This document shows, in pieces, positions 36,561-45,754 of a DNA stretch of 64,000 bases; positions within the stretch are counted from its first letter, which is position 1, and the number at the start of each line of letters is the position of its first letter. The stretch covers positions 1 through 64,000 of the forward strand of contig JAFXHJ010000019.1 of the NCBI GenBank assembly GCA_017536445.1, given 5' to 3'. This DNA is from Clostridia bacterium. Lineage in GTDB: Bacteria > Bacillota > Clostridia > TANB77 > CAG-465. Made by a program: the position numbers and the translations under genes. The notes under the pieces were generated by a model. It worked only from the letters and a program-made list of their open reading frames with translations, was not told where the DNA came from and ran no database searches.

Positions 36561-39113
36561 ATGGAGAATACAAGAACAAATAGACTTATGATAAAAATTA
36601 CAGGTGTATTAGATATACTAATATGCTTGCTTCTTTGTATATCTTCGTTATATAAAGGTGGATTTTACAAAATAGATTCGTTATTTATCAATCTTGTACT
36701 TTGCGCATTAGGACTAGTTTGTTTAGGTGTTAAGTTGTTTTTAAATATAAAAGATAATAAAGTTATTACTAAAAGCAAATTATGCACAACTATAGATATA
36801 ACAGTATTAGGGATTGCAATAGCATACTTTTTGCCAATATTGTTTGGCACAGATGCTAGTACGGAATCTGCTATTTTTGAGCTAACTCGATATGTAAATC
36901 TTGCAATTGTGTATTTTATAGCAAGATCAAGTAAGAATCCTAAAATATATGTAAATTCATTTGTTTTTATGGCGGTAATAGTTGGAATTTTAGGAGTAGA
37001 TGAAATAACATTTAGAGGTTTTGAAGAAATACTAAATAAATATTCTATGGGATATTTAGAAGAATCTAACAATAGAATTTCTTCAACATTACAATATGCA
37101 AATATAACAGCACTTGTATTTTTGATAGCAAGTGGAGTGCTTCAAAATAAATTAGTTAGAAACATTAAATGCTTAAGAGAGAATGAATCAATAGGGCTTA
37201 GATTACTTGCTGTATTTGAAACATTAGGTAGTATTTTTCTTGGAACAACTGTGATACTTACTGGTTCTAGGATGAACATATTAATGTTTGTATTATTAGG
37301 AGTATTACATATTTGGTATCAAGCTAAAAAGAAGGATTATACGAATATATTAACAGTGTTAATTATAGAAATATCTGCATTTATGCTTGTTGCAAAAATA
37401 GACGGATATATATTATCCCAAGAGTATATTAAAGTACTATTGTTATATTTATTAGTATTTGTATTAAGCGTTATATACATATCTTTAATAGACGCATTAA
37501 AAGGTAAAGTGAATATAAATTTAAAAAATATAACAATAGATAAAAAGTATAGATTACCTGTAATAGCAGTAAGTGTAATAATATTTATAGTACTGGCTAT
37601 ATTAGCAATCTTGCCTTGTGACTTAAAATTAAATAGTAAAAACGATAAATCAATAGAAATAAATAGAAATATATATGGAAGCTTTGAAGGGAAATATGAT
37701 ATTTTCTTTGATATAGATTTTGAAGGAAATGGAGCATATCACATAATACTTTATGAAATAGATAACGATTTTAATAAAAATGAAATTAAATATCTAGATT
37801 ATACTCATATAAAAGATGGTAAGTATAAGAGCACTATTGAAGTTTCGGAAAATATACAAAGATTACAGCTTATGGTAAAGGCAACAAATGCTAAAGTAAG
37901 AATAAATGAATTTAAGGTAGAAGATAAAACCATAGCATTATCCTACTTATTTTTACCAGATAATTTAGTTTTTAGAATAAAGGATACATTAACTAAAGAC
38001 TCTAATAATTTACTTAGATTAGAATATTATAAAGATTCATTTAAATTATTCTTAAAATCTCCATTGTTTGGGCATGGAGGAGAAGGGTTTAAGGCAAGAT
38101 ATCAAGAGGTTCAGACTAAATATTATGTATCTTCAGAATGTCACAGTGTACCATTTCAAATTCTTGTAGAAACAGGATTGGTAGGATTTGTAGTGTATAT
38201 AGTAATGGTTGTTACAACATATAGAATAATATTTAGTCTATTAAAAGGAAAGCGTGAAAACGCAGTAGCATATCTATTAATATTTACTGTATATAATATA
38301 ACATCGGTCTTTGATTTGGTCTTTTCATATGGCATTATGATAAATATTTTTGGAGTAATAATAGGAATTATTGTAAATGAATATAAAAACGGTTATATAA
38401 CAAAAGAGGATGAATACAAATTAGACAATAAATCTGAACTAGGAATGCTAAAGGTAGCTGTGCTTTCAATGAGTTTTATGGCACTTTGTGTAATAACAAT
38501 ACACTCATTTAATATGTATAAGGCTAGTATGATAATACTTCCTCAAGAGTCGGATGAAGAACTAAGTCTCTCTTATGAACGTGTTGGATTATTAGAAGAA
38601 AAAGTAAAGCTAGATAAACATAATGCAGCATACATTTCGGATTTAATATCAGAATATAAAAATCATATATATTTATTAAATAATATATATATAACAACTG
38701 CAGAAGAACAAGATAGAGAAACATTAAAAATAGAAATGTATAACTATTTAGCTAAGGAAAAAGAATTAATAGATAATTTAATAGAATATGAGTATTATAA
38801 TAAATACGCTATTGAAATGGCTGCTAGATGTTATTTTGAGAATTATTTGGATTTTTCAAACATATATCATTATAATTTTAAGGACAAAGAAGTGGCATAT
38901 GTATTTTATGTAGGGTATGCAATTAAATTAACTAAAAGGTTGGGAGAAATAGGCCCTGTAAATAAAGTGGCATTGGAAGCTGCAAGAACATTATACGAAA
39001 AGTATATACCTATTGTTGAAAAACATAGTATGCAAATTTCTAGCGATATGTTATTAACAGCAGCACAGGATATGAAGAATGAATTAGAGCAAATAAAAAA
39101 CAAGCTGGATTAA
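36561..39113 (+). CDS. O-antigen ligase/polymerase-like membrane protein
   Basis: The 850-aa protein has about twelve membrane helices in the first 350 and again around 540-640. An extracellular beta-rich insert (about 360-470) lies before the ligase-type loop FGHGGEGFKARYQ and SECHSVPFQILVETGLVG, the family hallmark. A soluble helical C-terminal domain (about 680-850) resembles TPR-like extensions of Wzy/WaaL relatives. It should polymerise or attach a lipid-linked glycan outside the membrane, fitting the glycosyltransferases at 5317-7717 and 11837-15046. Confidence 0.82.
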   Translation: MENTRTNRLMIKITGVLDILICLLLCISSLYKGGFYKIDSLFINLVLCALGLVCLGVKLFLNIKDNKVITKSKLCTTIDITVLGIAIAYFLPILFGTDASTESAIFELTRYVNLAIVYFIARSSKNPKIYVNSFVFMAVIVGILGVDEITFRGFEEILNKYSMGYLEESNNRISSTLQYANITALVFLIASGVLQNKLVRNIKCLRENESIGLRLLAVFETLGSIFLGTTVILTGSRMNILMFVLLGVLHIWYQAKKKDYTNILTVLIIEISAFMLVAKIDGYILSQEYIKVLLLYLLVFVLSVIYISLIDALKGKVNINLKNITIDKKYRLPVIAVSVIIFIVLAILAILPCDLKLNSKNDKSIEINRNIYGSFEGKYDIFFDIDFEGNGAYHIILYEIDNDFNKNEIKYLDYTHIKDGKYKSTIEVSENIQRLQLMVKATNAKVRINEFKVEDKTIALSYLFLPDNLVFRIKDTLTKDSNNLLRLEYYKDSFKLFLKSPLFGHGGEGFKARYQEVQTKYYVSSECHSVPFQILVETGLVGFVVYIVMVVTTYRIIFSLLKGKRENAVAYLLIFTVYNITSVFDLVFSYGIMINIFGVIIGIIVNEYKNGYITKEDEYKLDNKSELGMLKVAVLSMSFMALCVITIHSFNMYKASMIILPQESDEELSLSYERVGLLEEKVKLDKHNAAYISDLISEYKNHIYLLNNIYITTAEEQDRETLKIEMYNYLAKEKELIDNLIEYEYYNKYAIEMAARCYFENYLDFSNIYHYNFKDKEVAYVFYVGYAIKLTKRLGEIGPVNKVALEAARTLYEKYIPIVEKHSMQISSDMLLTAAQDMKNELEQIKNKLD

Positions 39114-39130
39114 ATCCAACTTGTTTTTTA
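39099..39130. terminator. bidirectional terminator
   Basis: AACAAGCTGGAT pairs with ATCCAACTTGTT with one mismatch, and has A and T flanks. It overlaps the end of the O-antigen-ligase-like gene and can also end the minus-strand gene at 39140. Confidence 0.85.
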
Positions 39131-39139
39131 ATATGTGGG

Positions 39140-39556
39140 TTAGGATACATAAGGGTTAGCTTCTCTTAACTGCTCTTTTAATGAGTAGAACACATTAACG
39201 TAAGATAAGCCAGGTTCTGTGGTTTTGTAGTTTTCATCAAGACTGCTAATCATAGGTTCAATTCTATGTTCAAGATTAGTAAGTTTGTTGAGAAAATCAA
39301 GCTGAGTCATACTTTCGGTTTCAATACGGAACTTATCATCATAGTACTTGAATTCAAATGGCGTAGTGTAACCAATGTTATGTGTTTCAGCATATTCTTT
39401 TCTTAACTTGAACACTTTGAAGTCGTATGAAAAAATTTCAACTTTTTCTTGAAAATCTTCCTTAATGGGCTTGTTACGAAATAGCGGGGCAATGCCGAAT
39501 TTGTAAAGGGTGAATGCTATAAAACCAATTGCAAAAAAGACAAAAAATTCAATCAT
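39140..39556 (-). CDS. hypothetical membrane-anchored protein, atypical cassette 2
   Basis: The 138-aa protein has one N-terminal helix (about 3-20) and a charged soluble domain. I do not recognise it. It is a lone minus-strand gene with AAGGAG before it, a terminator after it, and codon use (ACTTGA-type antisense, many CTT/AAG/GAG codons) unlike neighbours. Style and self-containment resemble the cassettes at 9555-11771, 48968-49424 and 49537-49989. Confidence 0.55.
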   Translation of the reverse strand: MIEFFVFFAIGFIAFTLYKFGIAPLFRNKPIKEDFQEKVEIFSYDFKVFKLRKEYAETHNIGYTTPFEFKYYDDKFRIETESMTQLDFLNKLTNLEHRIEPMISSLDENYKTTEPGLSYVNVFYSLKEQLREANPYVS

Positions 39557-39728
39557 TTTAATTCTCCTTAAATATTAATTTTAGGTTGTCTCAAAAACTT
39601 ATGGTAACATTATATCATACAAAGGCTTAAAAGTCACGGGTTTTGTTAAAAAAGTTATGCTAAAAATATAACTCCCTATTTGACAAACATAATTACTTGT
39701 ATTAAAATATCTACGAAGGAGAACAAAA

Positions 39729-40514
39729 ATGAAATTTTTAATAATAGGAGATATAGTTGGAGCAAGCGGTGTTAATGCACTTAAAAGACATATCCAAAAT
39801 ATCGTAAAGAACGAAGGAATAGATTTTATAATAATAAATGGAGAAAACTCTACAGGTGGTAGAGGTATAAAAGATAAAGAATTAAATGAACTCTATGCTG
39901 TTGGTGCTGATGTTGTAACAATGGGAAATCATATATATTATAGAAAAGAAGCAAGAGAGTTATATAAACATGAAAGAAGACTTTTAATACCAGGAAATGT
40001 AACAAATCTTGAAGGTAAAGGTTCAGTTGTTATAGAAAAGAATGGTGTAAGAGTTGGTGTTATGAATCTTTTAGGTAAAGTACACTTGGGCGAAATAAAT
40101 AATGAGTTTGTAGCAGATCCTTTTAAGACGGCAAGAGAATTAGTAGAAAAACTTAAAGAGGAAAAAGCAGATTATATATTCTTAGATTTTCATGCAGAAG
40201 CAACAGCAGAAAAAATTGCTATGGGAAATTACTTAAAAAACGATGTAACATGTGTCTTTGGAACGCATACACATGTACAAACTGCAGATGAAAGAATCTT
40301 TGACACTGGAATGGCATATATAACTGATGTTGGAATGACCGGGCCAGACGATAGTGTATTAGGTCTAAGAACAGATATTGCAGTAGCAAGATTTGTAACA
40401 GGTGAAAAGATAAAATATGAATGTAGTACTAACAATGCAACGCTTCACAGTATTATAGTAGAGACAGATGATAATACTAAAAAAGCAATTAGTATAAAGA
40501 GATACAATGTATAA
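39729..40514 (+). CDS. ymdB: YmdB-family metallophosphoesterase
   Basis: The 261-aa protein has the calcineurin-like metal ligands: GDIVG (D8), NGENS, MGNHIY, FHAEAT and GTHTHVQTAD. This is the TIGR00282/YmdB family, cyclic nucleotide phosphodiesterases that affect biofilm and sporulation in Bacillus. It is followed by spoVS, the common Firmicute neighbour. Confidence 0.92.
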   Translation: MKFLIIGDIVGASGVNALKRHIQNIVKNEGIDFIIINGENSTGGRGIKDKELNELYAVGADVVTMGNHIYYRKEARELYKHERRLLIPGNVTNLEGKGSVVIEKNGVRVGVMNLLGKVHLGEINNEFVADPFKTARELVEKLKEEKADYIFLDFHAEATAEKIAMGNYLKNDVTCVFGTHTHVQTADERIFDTGMAYITDVGMTGPDDSVLGLRTDIAVARFVTGEKIKYECSTNNATLHSIIVETDDNTKKAISIKRYNV

Positions 40515-40610
40515 AAATATTTCTACATTTTCCGACAATATCTATTGAATAAAAAAATCTTATTAGATATAATAAAAGTGTAGTGAATACGAGGTACAAA
40601 GGAGGAATAT

Positions 40611-40880
40611 ATGGAAATATTAAAAGTATCAGCAAAGTCTAGTCCTAATGGAGTAGCAGGTGCAATTGCAGGATTGGTAAAAGAAAACGGTAAAGTTGAA
40701 GTACAAGCTATAGGAGCAGGAGCAGTAAATCAAACAGTTAAAGCGGTAACAATCGCTAGAGGATTTATGGTTCAATCAGGAATGGACATAGTATGTTCAC
40801 CATCATTTACAGAAGTAACAATAGATGGAGCAGAAAAAACAGGAATTAGATTTACAGTAGAACCTAAAACTTTAGTTTAA
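40611..40880 (+). CDS. spoVS: stage V sporulation protein S
   Basis: The 89-aa protein (MEILKVSAKSSPNGVAGAIA) is typical SpoVS, an Alba-like small protein conserved in spore formers and some non-spore formers. It follows ymdB, the conserved order. It ends before a strong terminator. Confidence 0.96.
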   Translation: MEILKVSAKSSPNGVAGAIAGLVKENGKVEVQAIGAGAVNQTVKAVTIARGFMVQSGMDIVCSPSFTEVTIDGAEKTGIRFTVEPKTLV

Positions 40881-40896
40881 TAAAATATATGTATAA

Positions 40897-40929
40897 AACA
40901 GGAAAGAGGATAATTCTTTCCTGTTTTTC
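40897..40929 (+). terminator. spoVS terminator
   Basis: AACAGGAAAGA pairs with TCTTTCCTGTT around a 6-nt loop, with five T residues. Its tail touches the tRNA promoter -35. Confidence 0.92.
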
Positions 40930-40958
40930 TTGACAACAAAAGCTAAACTGAGTATAAT
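40930..40958 (+). promoter_or_regulatory. consensus promoter of tRNA-Glu
   Basis: TTGACA (40930-40935), 17 bp, TATAAT (40953-40958), a perfect consensus pair 14 bp before the tRNA. Confidence 0.9.
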
Positions 40959-40972
40959 TATAGTTGTCTTAA

Positions 40973-41047
40973 GGCCCATTGGTCAAGCGGTTAAGACGCG
41001 GCCCTCTCAAGGCCGAATCATGGGTTCGATTCCCGTATGGGTCACCA
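40973..41047 (+). tRNA. tRNA-Glu (anticodon CTC)
   Basis: GGCCCAT and ATGGGTC form the acceptor stem. D-loop GGTCAAGCGGTTAAGAC, anticodon arm CGGCC-CTCTCAA-GGCCG with anticodon CTC, T-arm GGGTTCGATTCCC, and encoded CCA at 41045-41047. It reads GAG codons. Confidence 0.95.
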
Positions 41048-41059
41048 AAATTTTATACA

Positions 41060-41088
41060 ACGAAAGCGCTAGTTATTAGCGCTTTTGT
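41060..41088 (+). terminator. tRNA terminator
   Basis: AACGAAAGCGCTA pairs with TAGCGCTTTTGTT around GTTAT. Loop and stem are typical, with a moderate T tract inside the arm. Confidence 0.8.
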
Positions 41089-41124
41089 TATATAGAAGCG
41101 AATAAAGGGGTTTAATAGATTATA

Positions 41125-41153
41125 TTGACAGATTTAATATACTTTGATATATT
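41125..41153 (+). promoter_or_regulatory. promoter for the gene at 41204
   Basis: TTGACA (41125-41130), 17 bp, TATATT (41148-41153). Confidence 0.75.
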
Positions 41154-41203
41154 AGGTGTGGGGTTTGTTATAAAATTAGATAAAATGTAGGGGGAAAATA
41201 AAA

Positions 41204-41971
41204 ATGGATAAAAATGAGAGTCAAAACAACGTTGAAAAGAAAAACGAAAATAAAAATGAAAAGAAAAAGAAAAATATATTTGTTAGATTTGGTGGATTTT
41301 TGATTTCGGCAATTGTTTTCGTTGCAGTAGCTTTTGGTCAAGGATTCCTTGAAGGCTTTGTTGAGGAGAAAGTTACAGGCGGATTGGAATCAATAATGTA
41401 TGATAATGCAGTAGTAGGAGTTTGGGAAACAGAGATAAAAGGTACTGAAAAAAGTAAAACAAATTTATTAAAAAATATTGGTTTGAGCGAGAAAGAGATA
41501 GAACTTTGTAAAAAGATTGAATATAAATATGTAAAGGTTCATGAATACGATGATAATGGAACATATAAAGTTTATTATGACATCGACAAACTTAAAGAAA
41601 ATGTTGAGAAGTTTTATGATAAAGCTCAAGGGGTTTTATATTTAAATAGAAAAAGCTTACATGATTATTACTTAAAAAACTACAAAATAAAAATTAAAGA
41701 TATGAGCAGAAAGGAATTCGACAATGCAGTTGCAAAATTATATAGTCAAAAAAGCTATGAAGAAATGCTTGAATATTTTGTAGAAATTGCATATGATTAT
41801 GAAAAGATAAAAAACATTGAAAATGGTACTTATACTATGAGAAAAGACCAAATATATGTAACAGTAGAAGGTGAAAGTAAAGAAGAAGCTATAGGGTATA
41901 AAGTAGATAATAAGGTTACATTAACATTAGAATATTTAGATGCTACTGAAATATATACACGATTAAAATAA
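41204..41971 (+). CDS. hypothetical membrane-anchored protein
   Basis: The 255-aa protein starts with an Asn/Lys/Glu-rich cytosolic tail (1-25), then a membrane helix (about 29-52), then an extracellular charged domain with helical and strand-like segments. I do not recognise it. It is monocistronic with its own promoter and terminator and host-like codon use. Confidence 0.65.
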   Translation: MDKNESQNNVEKKNENKNEKKKKNIFVRFGGFLISAIVFVAVAFGQGFLEGFVEEKVTGGLESIMYDNAVVGVWETEIKGTEKSKTNLLKNIGLSEKEIELCKKIEYKYVKVHEYDDNGTYKVYYDIDKLKENVEKFYDKAQGVLYLNRKSLHDYYLKNYKIKIKDMSRKEFDNAVAKLYSQKSYEEMLEYFVEIAYDYEKIKNIENGTYTMRKDQIYVTVEGESKEEAIGYKVDNKVTLTLEYLDATEIYTRLK

Positions 41972-41985
41972 ACATAAGTTGCAAT

Positions 41986-42016
41986 AAAAAAGATGGTTAA
42001 AATACCATCTTTTTTG
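41986..42016 (+). terminator. intrinsic terminator
   Basis: AAAAAAGATGGT pairs with ACCATCTTTTTT around an AT loop. Strong. Confidence 0.92.
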
Positions 42017-42147
42017 TTTGGTGTGAGTTTTTTATTGCCTAAAACTGCAATTAGAAATATATTTTTTAAGCACAAATAATAATGATTGAAACTGCGAGAA
42101 AATTATGTTAGTATATAAACTATAAAGCAATTTACAAGGAGTATTTT

Positions 42148-43107
42148 ATGCTAATAGATAAAAGAAAAGTAAATAAAAAACTAAGGGATATAGCGTTAGG
42201 CGCAATAGAAACAGTAGAAAATGTAACAAATGTTACTAAAAAAGTAGTAGACAAGTCTAGTGAAGTTATAGTTGAAACACTGGATGCAAATAGAGATGGT
42301 GAAGCAGATATTGAAGATATAATAATTGCAGCTCTTAGAACTCCTGGTTCACGCGTGGATAGAGAAGAGTTCTTTAGAAAAGTTTTTGAAGAAAAATATG
42401 GAGAAGAAACTATAGAGGTGGCTATAAAAAAGAATCCATTAAAAGCAAGTATAAGTATGATAGAAATTGATGAAATAGCAAATGAGATTATTAAGAGTGA
42501 AAGAAATTTTGTAACAGGAATATCTGCTACATTAGGAACGCAAGGTGGAGTAGGATTAATTGCTGCTGTGCCAGCAGATATAATTCAATATCATGTGTAC
42601 TTAATTAGAATAGCTCAAAAGTTGTTATATTTATATGGGTTCCCTAAGATAGACATGGAAGAAAAAAGTTCTGGATTTGATGAAGCAACTATAAATCTAT
42701 TTACAATTTGTTTAGGAATAATGAATGAGATAGAAGGTACGAGCGATGCAATAAAGGTAGTATCTAAAGCACAATATAATGGATCTAAAAAAAGAGACAT
42801 GAAAAAGATACTAACAGAGGGAGTTATTGAAGAAGAAGCGGAAGATGCAGCAGAATGGTTTGAAGAAAGAATGGTTAAATCTTTTATTGCTTCATCAGTG
42901 AAAGCGATGGTGCCTATAGTTAGTAGTGTAATATGCGGAACTTCAACATTTGCATCTTTTGAAACATGCGCAGATAATTTAAGAGATGTATTGAAAGATA
43001 CGGCATTATCTAATCCCGGTCACGAAGAGTCTAAAGAAGAAAAGAAACTTTGGAAAAAATTAGAACAGGTAGTAATAGAAAATAAGAATAAAGACAAGGA
43101 GGAATAA
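42148..43107 (+). CDS. EcsC-like protein with N-terminal EF-hand-like loop
   Basis: The 319-aa protein has a calcium-loop motif at about 46-57 (DANRDGEADIED, with Asp at positions 1, 5, 9 and 12) after an amphipathic helix. A central region (GISATLGTQGGVGLIAAVPA, then DIIQYHVYLIRIAQKLLYLY) resembles EcsC-family membrane-associated proteins. A second hydrophobic stretch lies at about 250-270 with a charged tail. Function is unknown; calcium-dependent membrane association is an inference. The next gene starts 3 bp later. Confidence 0.55.
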   Translation: MLIDKRKVNKKLRDIALGAIETVENVTNVTKKVVDKSSEVIVETLDANRDGEADIEDIIIAALRTPGSRVDREEFFRKVFEEKYGEETIEVAIKKNPLKASISMIEIDEIANEIIKSERNFVTGISATLGTQGGVGLIAAVPADIIQYHVYLIRIAQKLLYLYGFPKIDMEEKSSGFDEATINLFTICLGIMNEIEGTSDAIKVVSKAQYNGSKKRDMKKILTEGVIEEEAEDAAEWFEERMVKSFIASSVKAMVPIVSSVICGTSTFASFETCADNLRDVLKDTALSNPGHEESKEEKKLWKKLEQVVIENKNKDKEE

Positions 43108-43110
43108 TAT

Positions 43111-43764
43111 ATGGAAAGAACAATAGTAACGTATGAAACATTTCATGGTAGTGCTAAAAAAATAGCTGAGGTAATTTCAAATAAATTGAACTGCAATTTA
43201 ATAAACATAGATACTCCGTTTGAAGCAGAAGATTTAAGTGAAATAGACAATATAGTATTAGTATTTAATTTTAGAGGGCCATACACAGCTCAACTTACTA
43301 AGTTATACTTATCTAGAGTAAAAGAACAACTAAAAACGAAGAATGTAATATTAGTAGGTGAAGGGCTATTTTCAGAAAAAGAATTTCCGGTTGTAGCAGA
43401 AGAAATATATAAAAACAATCCATCTAAAACATTTAATAAGTTTTTTGTAAATGGGCAGCTTAGAATGGAAACATTATTTAAGGAAGAAAGAGTGCTTCTT
43501 AAAAAGTTTAGTGAAATAACTGGCATGATAATAAAAGATATGGGAGAACTGGACCTAGCTAAAGCTGAAGAAGTGGCTTTAGAAATAGAAAGACTAATAG
43601 ATACAGAAGAATTCAAAGTAGATGGTGAAGCAAAAGTAGAAGAAACTAAACCGAAAACAAAATGGGTATGCGAAGTTTGCGGACATATTCACTATGGGGA
43701 TAATCCACCAGATACTTGTCCTTTATGTGGAGTGCCTAGTAAAATGTTTAAGAAGGTGGAATAA
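43111..43764 (+). CDS. flavodoxin-like domain fused to rubredoxin-like zinc/iron knuckle
   Basis: The 217-aa protein starts with a flavodoxin-type fold (TIVTYETFHGSAKKIAEVIS) with the phosphate-loop region at about 6-14. The C-terminal 35 residues are a rubredoxin-like module: WVCEVCGHIHYGDNPPDTCP, then LCGVP, with two CxxC pairs. It is probably a small electron carrier using FMN and iron, likely for oxygen or peroxide detoxification in an anaerobe. It is coupled to the EcsC-like gene. Confidence 0.82.
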   Translation: MERTIVTYETFHGSAKKIAEVISNKLNCNLINIDTPFEAEDLSEIDNIVLVFNFRGPYTAQLTKLYLSRVKEQLKTKNVILVGEGLFSEKEFPVVAEEIYKNNPSKTFNKFFVNGQLRMETLFKEERVLLKKFSEITGMIIKDMGELDLAKAEEVALEIERLIDTEEFKVDGEAKVEETKPKTKWVCEVCGHIHYGDNPPDTCPLCGVPSKMFKKVE

Positions 43765-43787
43765 AGAAAAAATACAACAAGAAACTT

Positions 43788-43826
43788 CGAGCAAATAGCG
43801 AATATATGTGCTGTTTGCTCGTTTTT
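43788..43826 (+). terminator. intrinsic terminator
   Basis: CGAGCAAA (43788-43795) pairs with TTTGCTCG (43814-43821), followed by TTTTT. It ends the flavodoxin operon. Confidence 0.85.
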
Positions 43827-43915
43827 AATTTTCTTGCAATTTACACCTTTTTATGATAATATACAAATAGCATAGAATGAACTAAAAATGGTTTATTATA
43901 TTATAGGAGGAAATA

Positions 43916-45271
43916 ATGGAAATAGCAAAGCACATATTTAGAGGATACGACATACGTGGAGTATATGGAACTGATTTAAATGAAGAGGTAGCATATAAAA
44001 TAGGACAAGGTTTTGGGTCATATATATCTGAACTTGGAAAAACTAAAGCTGTTGTTGGTAGAGATAATAGAATACATTCTGAATCACTTGAAAATGCATT
44101 GATAGATGGAATTTTGTCTACTGGTATAGATGTAGTAAATATAGGTTTGGTTACAACACCTATGTATTATTATTCATGGATACATCTTGGCATACCTTCA
44201 GGAATGATGGTAACAGCAAGTCACAATTCAAAAGAATATAATGGATTTAAGTTCGCTTTTGATGAAACTGGAAATGCTTATGGAGAAAAAATTCAAGAGT
44301 TTAGAGAATATATAGAAAAAGGCGAGTTTAAAGAGGGAAAAGGGACTTTAACTCATACGGACATAAGAGAAGGATACTTAAATCTAATTAAAGAAAGAAC
44401 TAATTTTGGAGATAGAAAACTTAAAGTTGTTGTAGATGGTGGTAATGGTGCTGCTACTACAATTATGAAAGATGTATTTTCTATGTTTGAAAATCTAGAC
44501 GTAACATATATCTGTGATGAATCAGATGGAACATTCCCAAACCATGAGGCAGATCCAAGTAATCCGAAAAATTTAACTATGTTAATGGATAAAGTCTTAG
44601 AACTGAAAGCAGACATTGGTTTGGCTTTTGATGGAGACTCAGATAGAATAGGAATAATAGACGAAAATGGAGAATGTATAGCTCCAGATATGTATCTAAT
44701 TGCTTTATGGAGAAGCATTATAGATAAAGTAGAAAATAAATGTGTACTTCACGATGTAAAATGTACTAAGGCAATTGCAGATGAAATGAAAAAACTAGGA
44801 GGAAGTGTATGTAAATATAGAGTGGGAAATTCATATATCAAAGCAAAAATGAGAGACGGAGATTTCGCGCTTGGTGGAGAATTATCTGGACACATATTCT
44901 TTAGAGATAGATGGCCTGGATTTGATGATGCTATTTATGCGGGATTAAGATATATAGAGTTACTTTCTAATAATAACAAAAGCGCTTCTGAACTTTTAGA
45001 AGGAGTTACAAAATATTATTCTACGCCTGAAATAAGAATAAAAACTACAGAAACAGGAAAATATGAATTGGTCGAAAAGGTAAAAGCATATGCTAAGGCT
45101 AAAGGATATGAAACTTGCGATATAGATGGCATAAGAGTAGAATTTGACGATGCATGGATGTTGTTAAGAGCTACACAAACTGGACCTGAAGCTGGTATGA
45201 GATTTGAAGCTACGACAGAGGAAAGATTAAAAGAAATAATGGATGAATTTAGAGGTGTTATATCGTTTTAA
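43916..45271 (+). CDS. phosphomannomutase/phosphoglucomutase
   Basis: The 451-aa alpha-D-phosphohexomutase carries FRGYDIRGVYG, the phosphoserine loop TASHN (S102), the metal-binding DGDSDR (D239, D241, D243) and the GGELSGH sugar-binding motif. It interconverts hexose 6- and 1-phosphates for nucleotide-sugar synthesis, supplying the glycan genes in this window. It overlaps the next gene by one base (TAATG). Confidence 0.92.
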   Translation: MEIAKHIFRGYDIRGVYGTDLNEEVAYKIGQGFGSYISELGKTKAVVGRDNRIHSESLENALIDGILSTGIDVVNIGLVTTPMYYYSWIHLGIPSGMMVTASHNSKEYNGFKFAFDETGNAYGEKIQEFREYIEKGEFKEGKGTLTHTDIREGYLNLIKERTNFGDRKLKVVVDGGNGAATTIMKDVFSMFENLDVTYICDESDGTFPNHEADPSNPKNLTMLMDKVLELKADIGLAFDGDSDRIGIIDENGECIAPDMYLIALWRSIIDKVENKCVLHDVKCTKAIADEMKKLGGSVCKYRVGNSYIKAKMRDGDFALGGELSGHIFFRDRWPGFDDAIYAGLRYIELLSNNNKSASELLEGVTKYYSTPEIRIKTTETGKYELVEKVKAYAKAKGYETCDIDGIRVEFDDAWMLLRATQTGPEAGMRFEATTEERLKEIMDEFRGVISF

Positions 45272-45753
45272 TGAAAAGTATAGTTATATCAAATTTAGAA
45301 ATGCAAGATGTTAAAGAGGCATCAAAGCTTGTTGCCACTTTAGCAGATTATACTCTAGATAAAAGACCAGACATATTTGTACCTAATTATGAAAATTGGG
45401 AACTAAATTTAATGGAAAGATTAGATAATAAAGACTATCATATGATAGTGGCAAAAGATGAAGATAAGGTTGTAGGAACCTGTATTGCTGAAATCAAACA
45501 TATTGGCGATGACGAAGTAACTAAAGTTAGAGATATATTGTTTATAGAATATATCGTAGTTAGTGACGAGTATAAAAGAAATGGCATTGGAACAGCTATG
45601 CTAAATCATATGAAAGATTTTGTTAAAGAGAATAATATTTTATCTTTAGAATTAACAGTTTGGGGATATAACACAGGAGCAATAGAATTTTATAACAAGA
45701 ATTTAAAAGTAAAAAGATCAATTTATGAATATATAGCAAGCGAGGAGAATTAG
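45271..45753 (+). CDS. GNAT-family N-acetyltransferase
   Basis: The 160-aa protein has the acetyl-CoA binding segment IEYIVVSDEYKRNGIGTAML (Q/RxxGxG/A motif as RNGIGT) and the C-terminal LELTVWGYNTGAIEFY. It is translationally coupled to the phosphohexomutase (start in its stop). Substrate unknown. Confidence 0.88.
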   Translation: MKSIVISNLEMQDVKEASKLVATLADYTLDKRPDIFVPNYENWELNLMERLDNKDYHMIVAKDEDKVVGTCIAEIKHIGDDEVTKVRDILFIEYIVVSDEYKRNGIGTAMLNHMKDFVKENNILSLELTVWGYNTGAIEFYNKNLKVKRSIYEYIASEEN

Positions 45754-45754
45754 T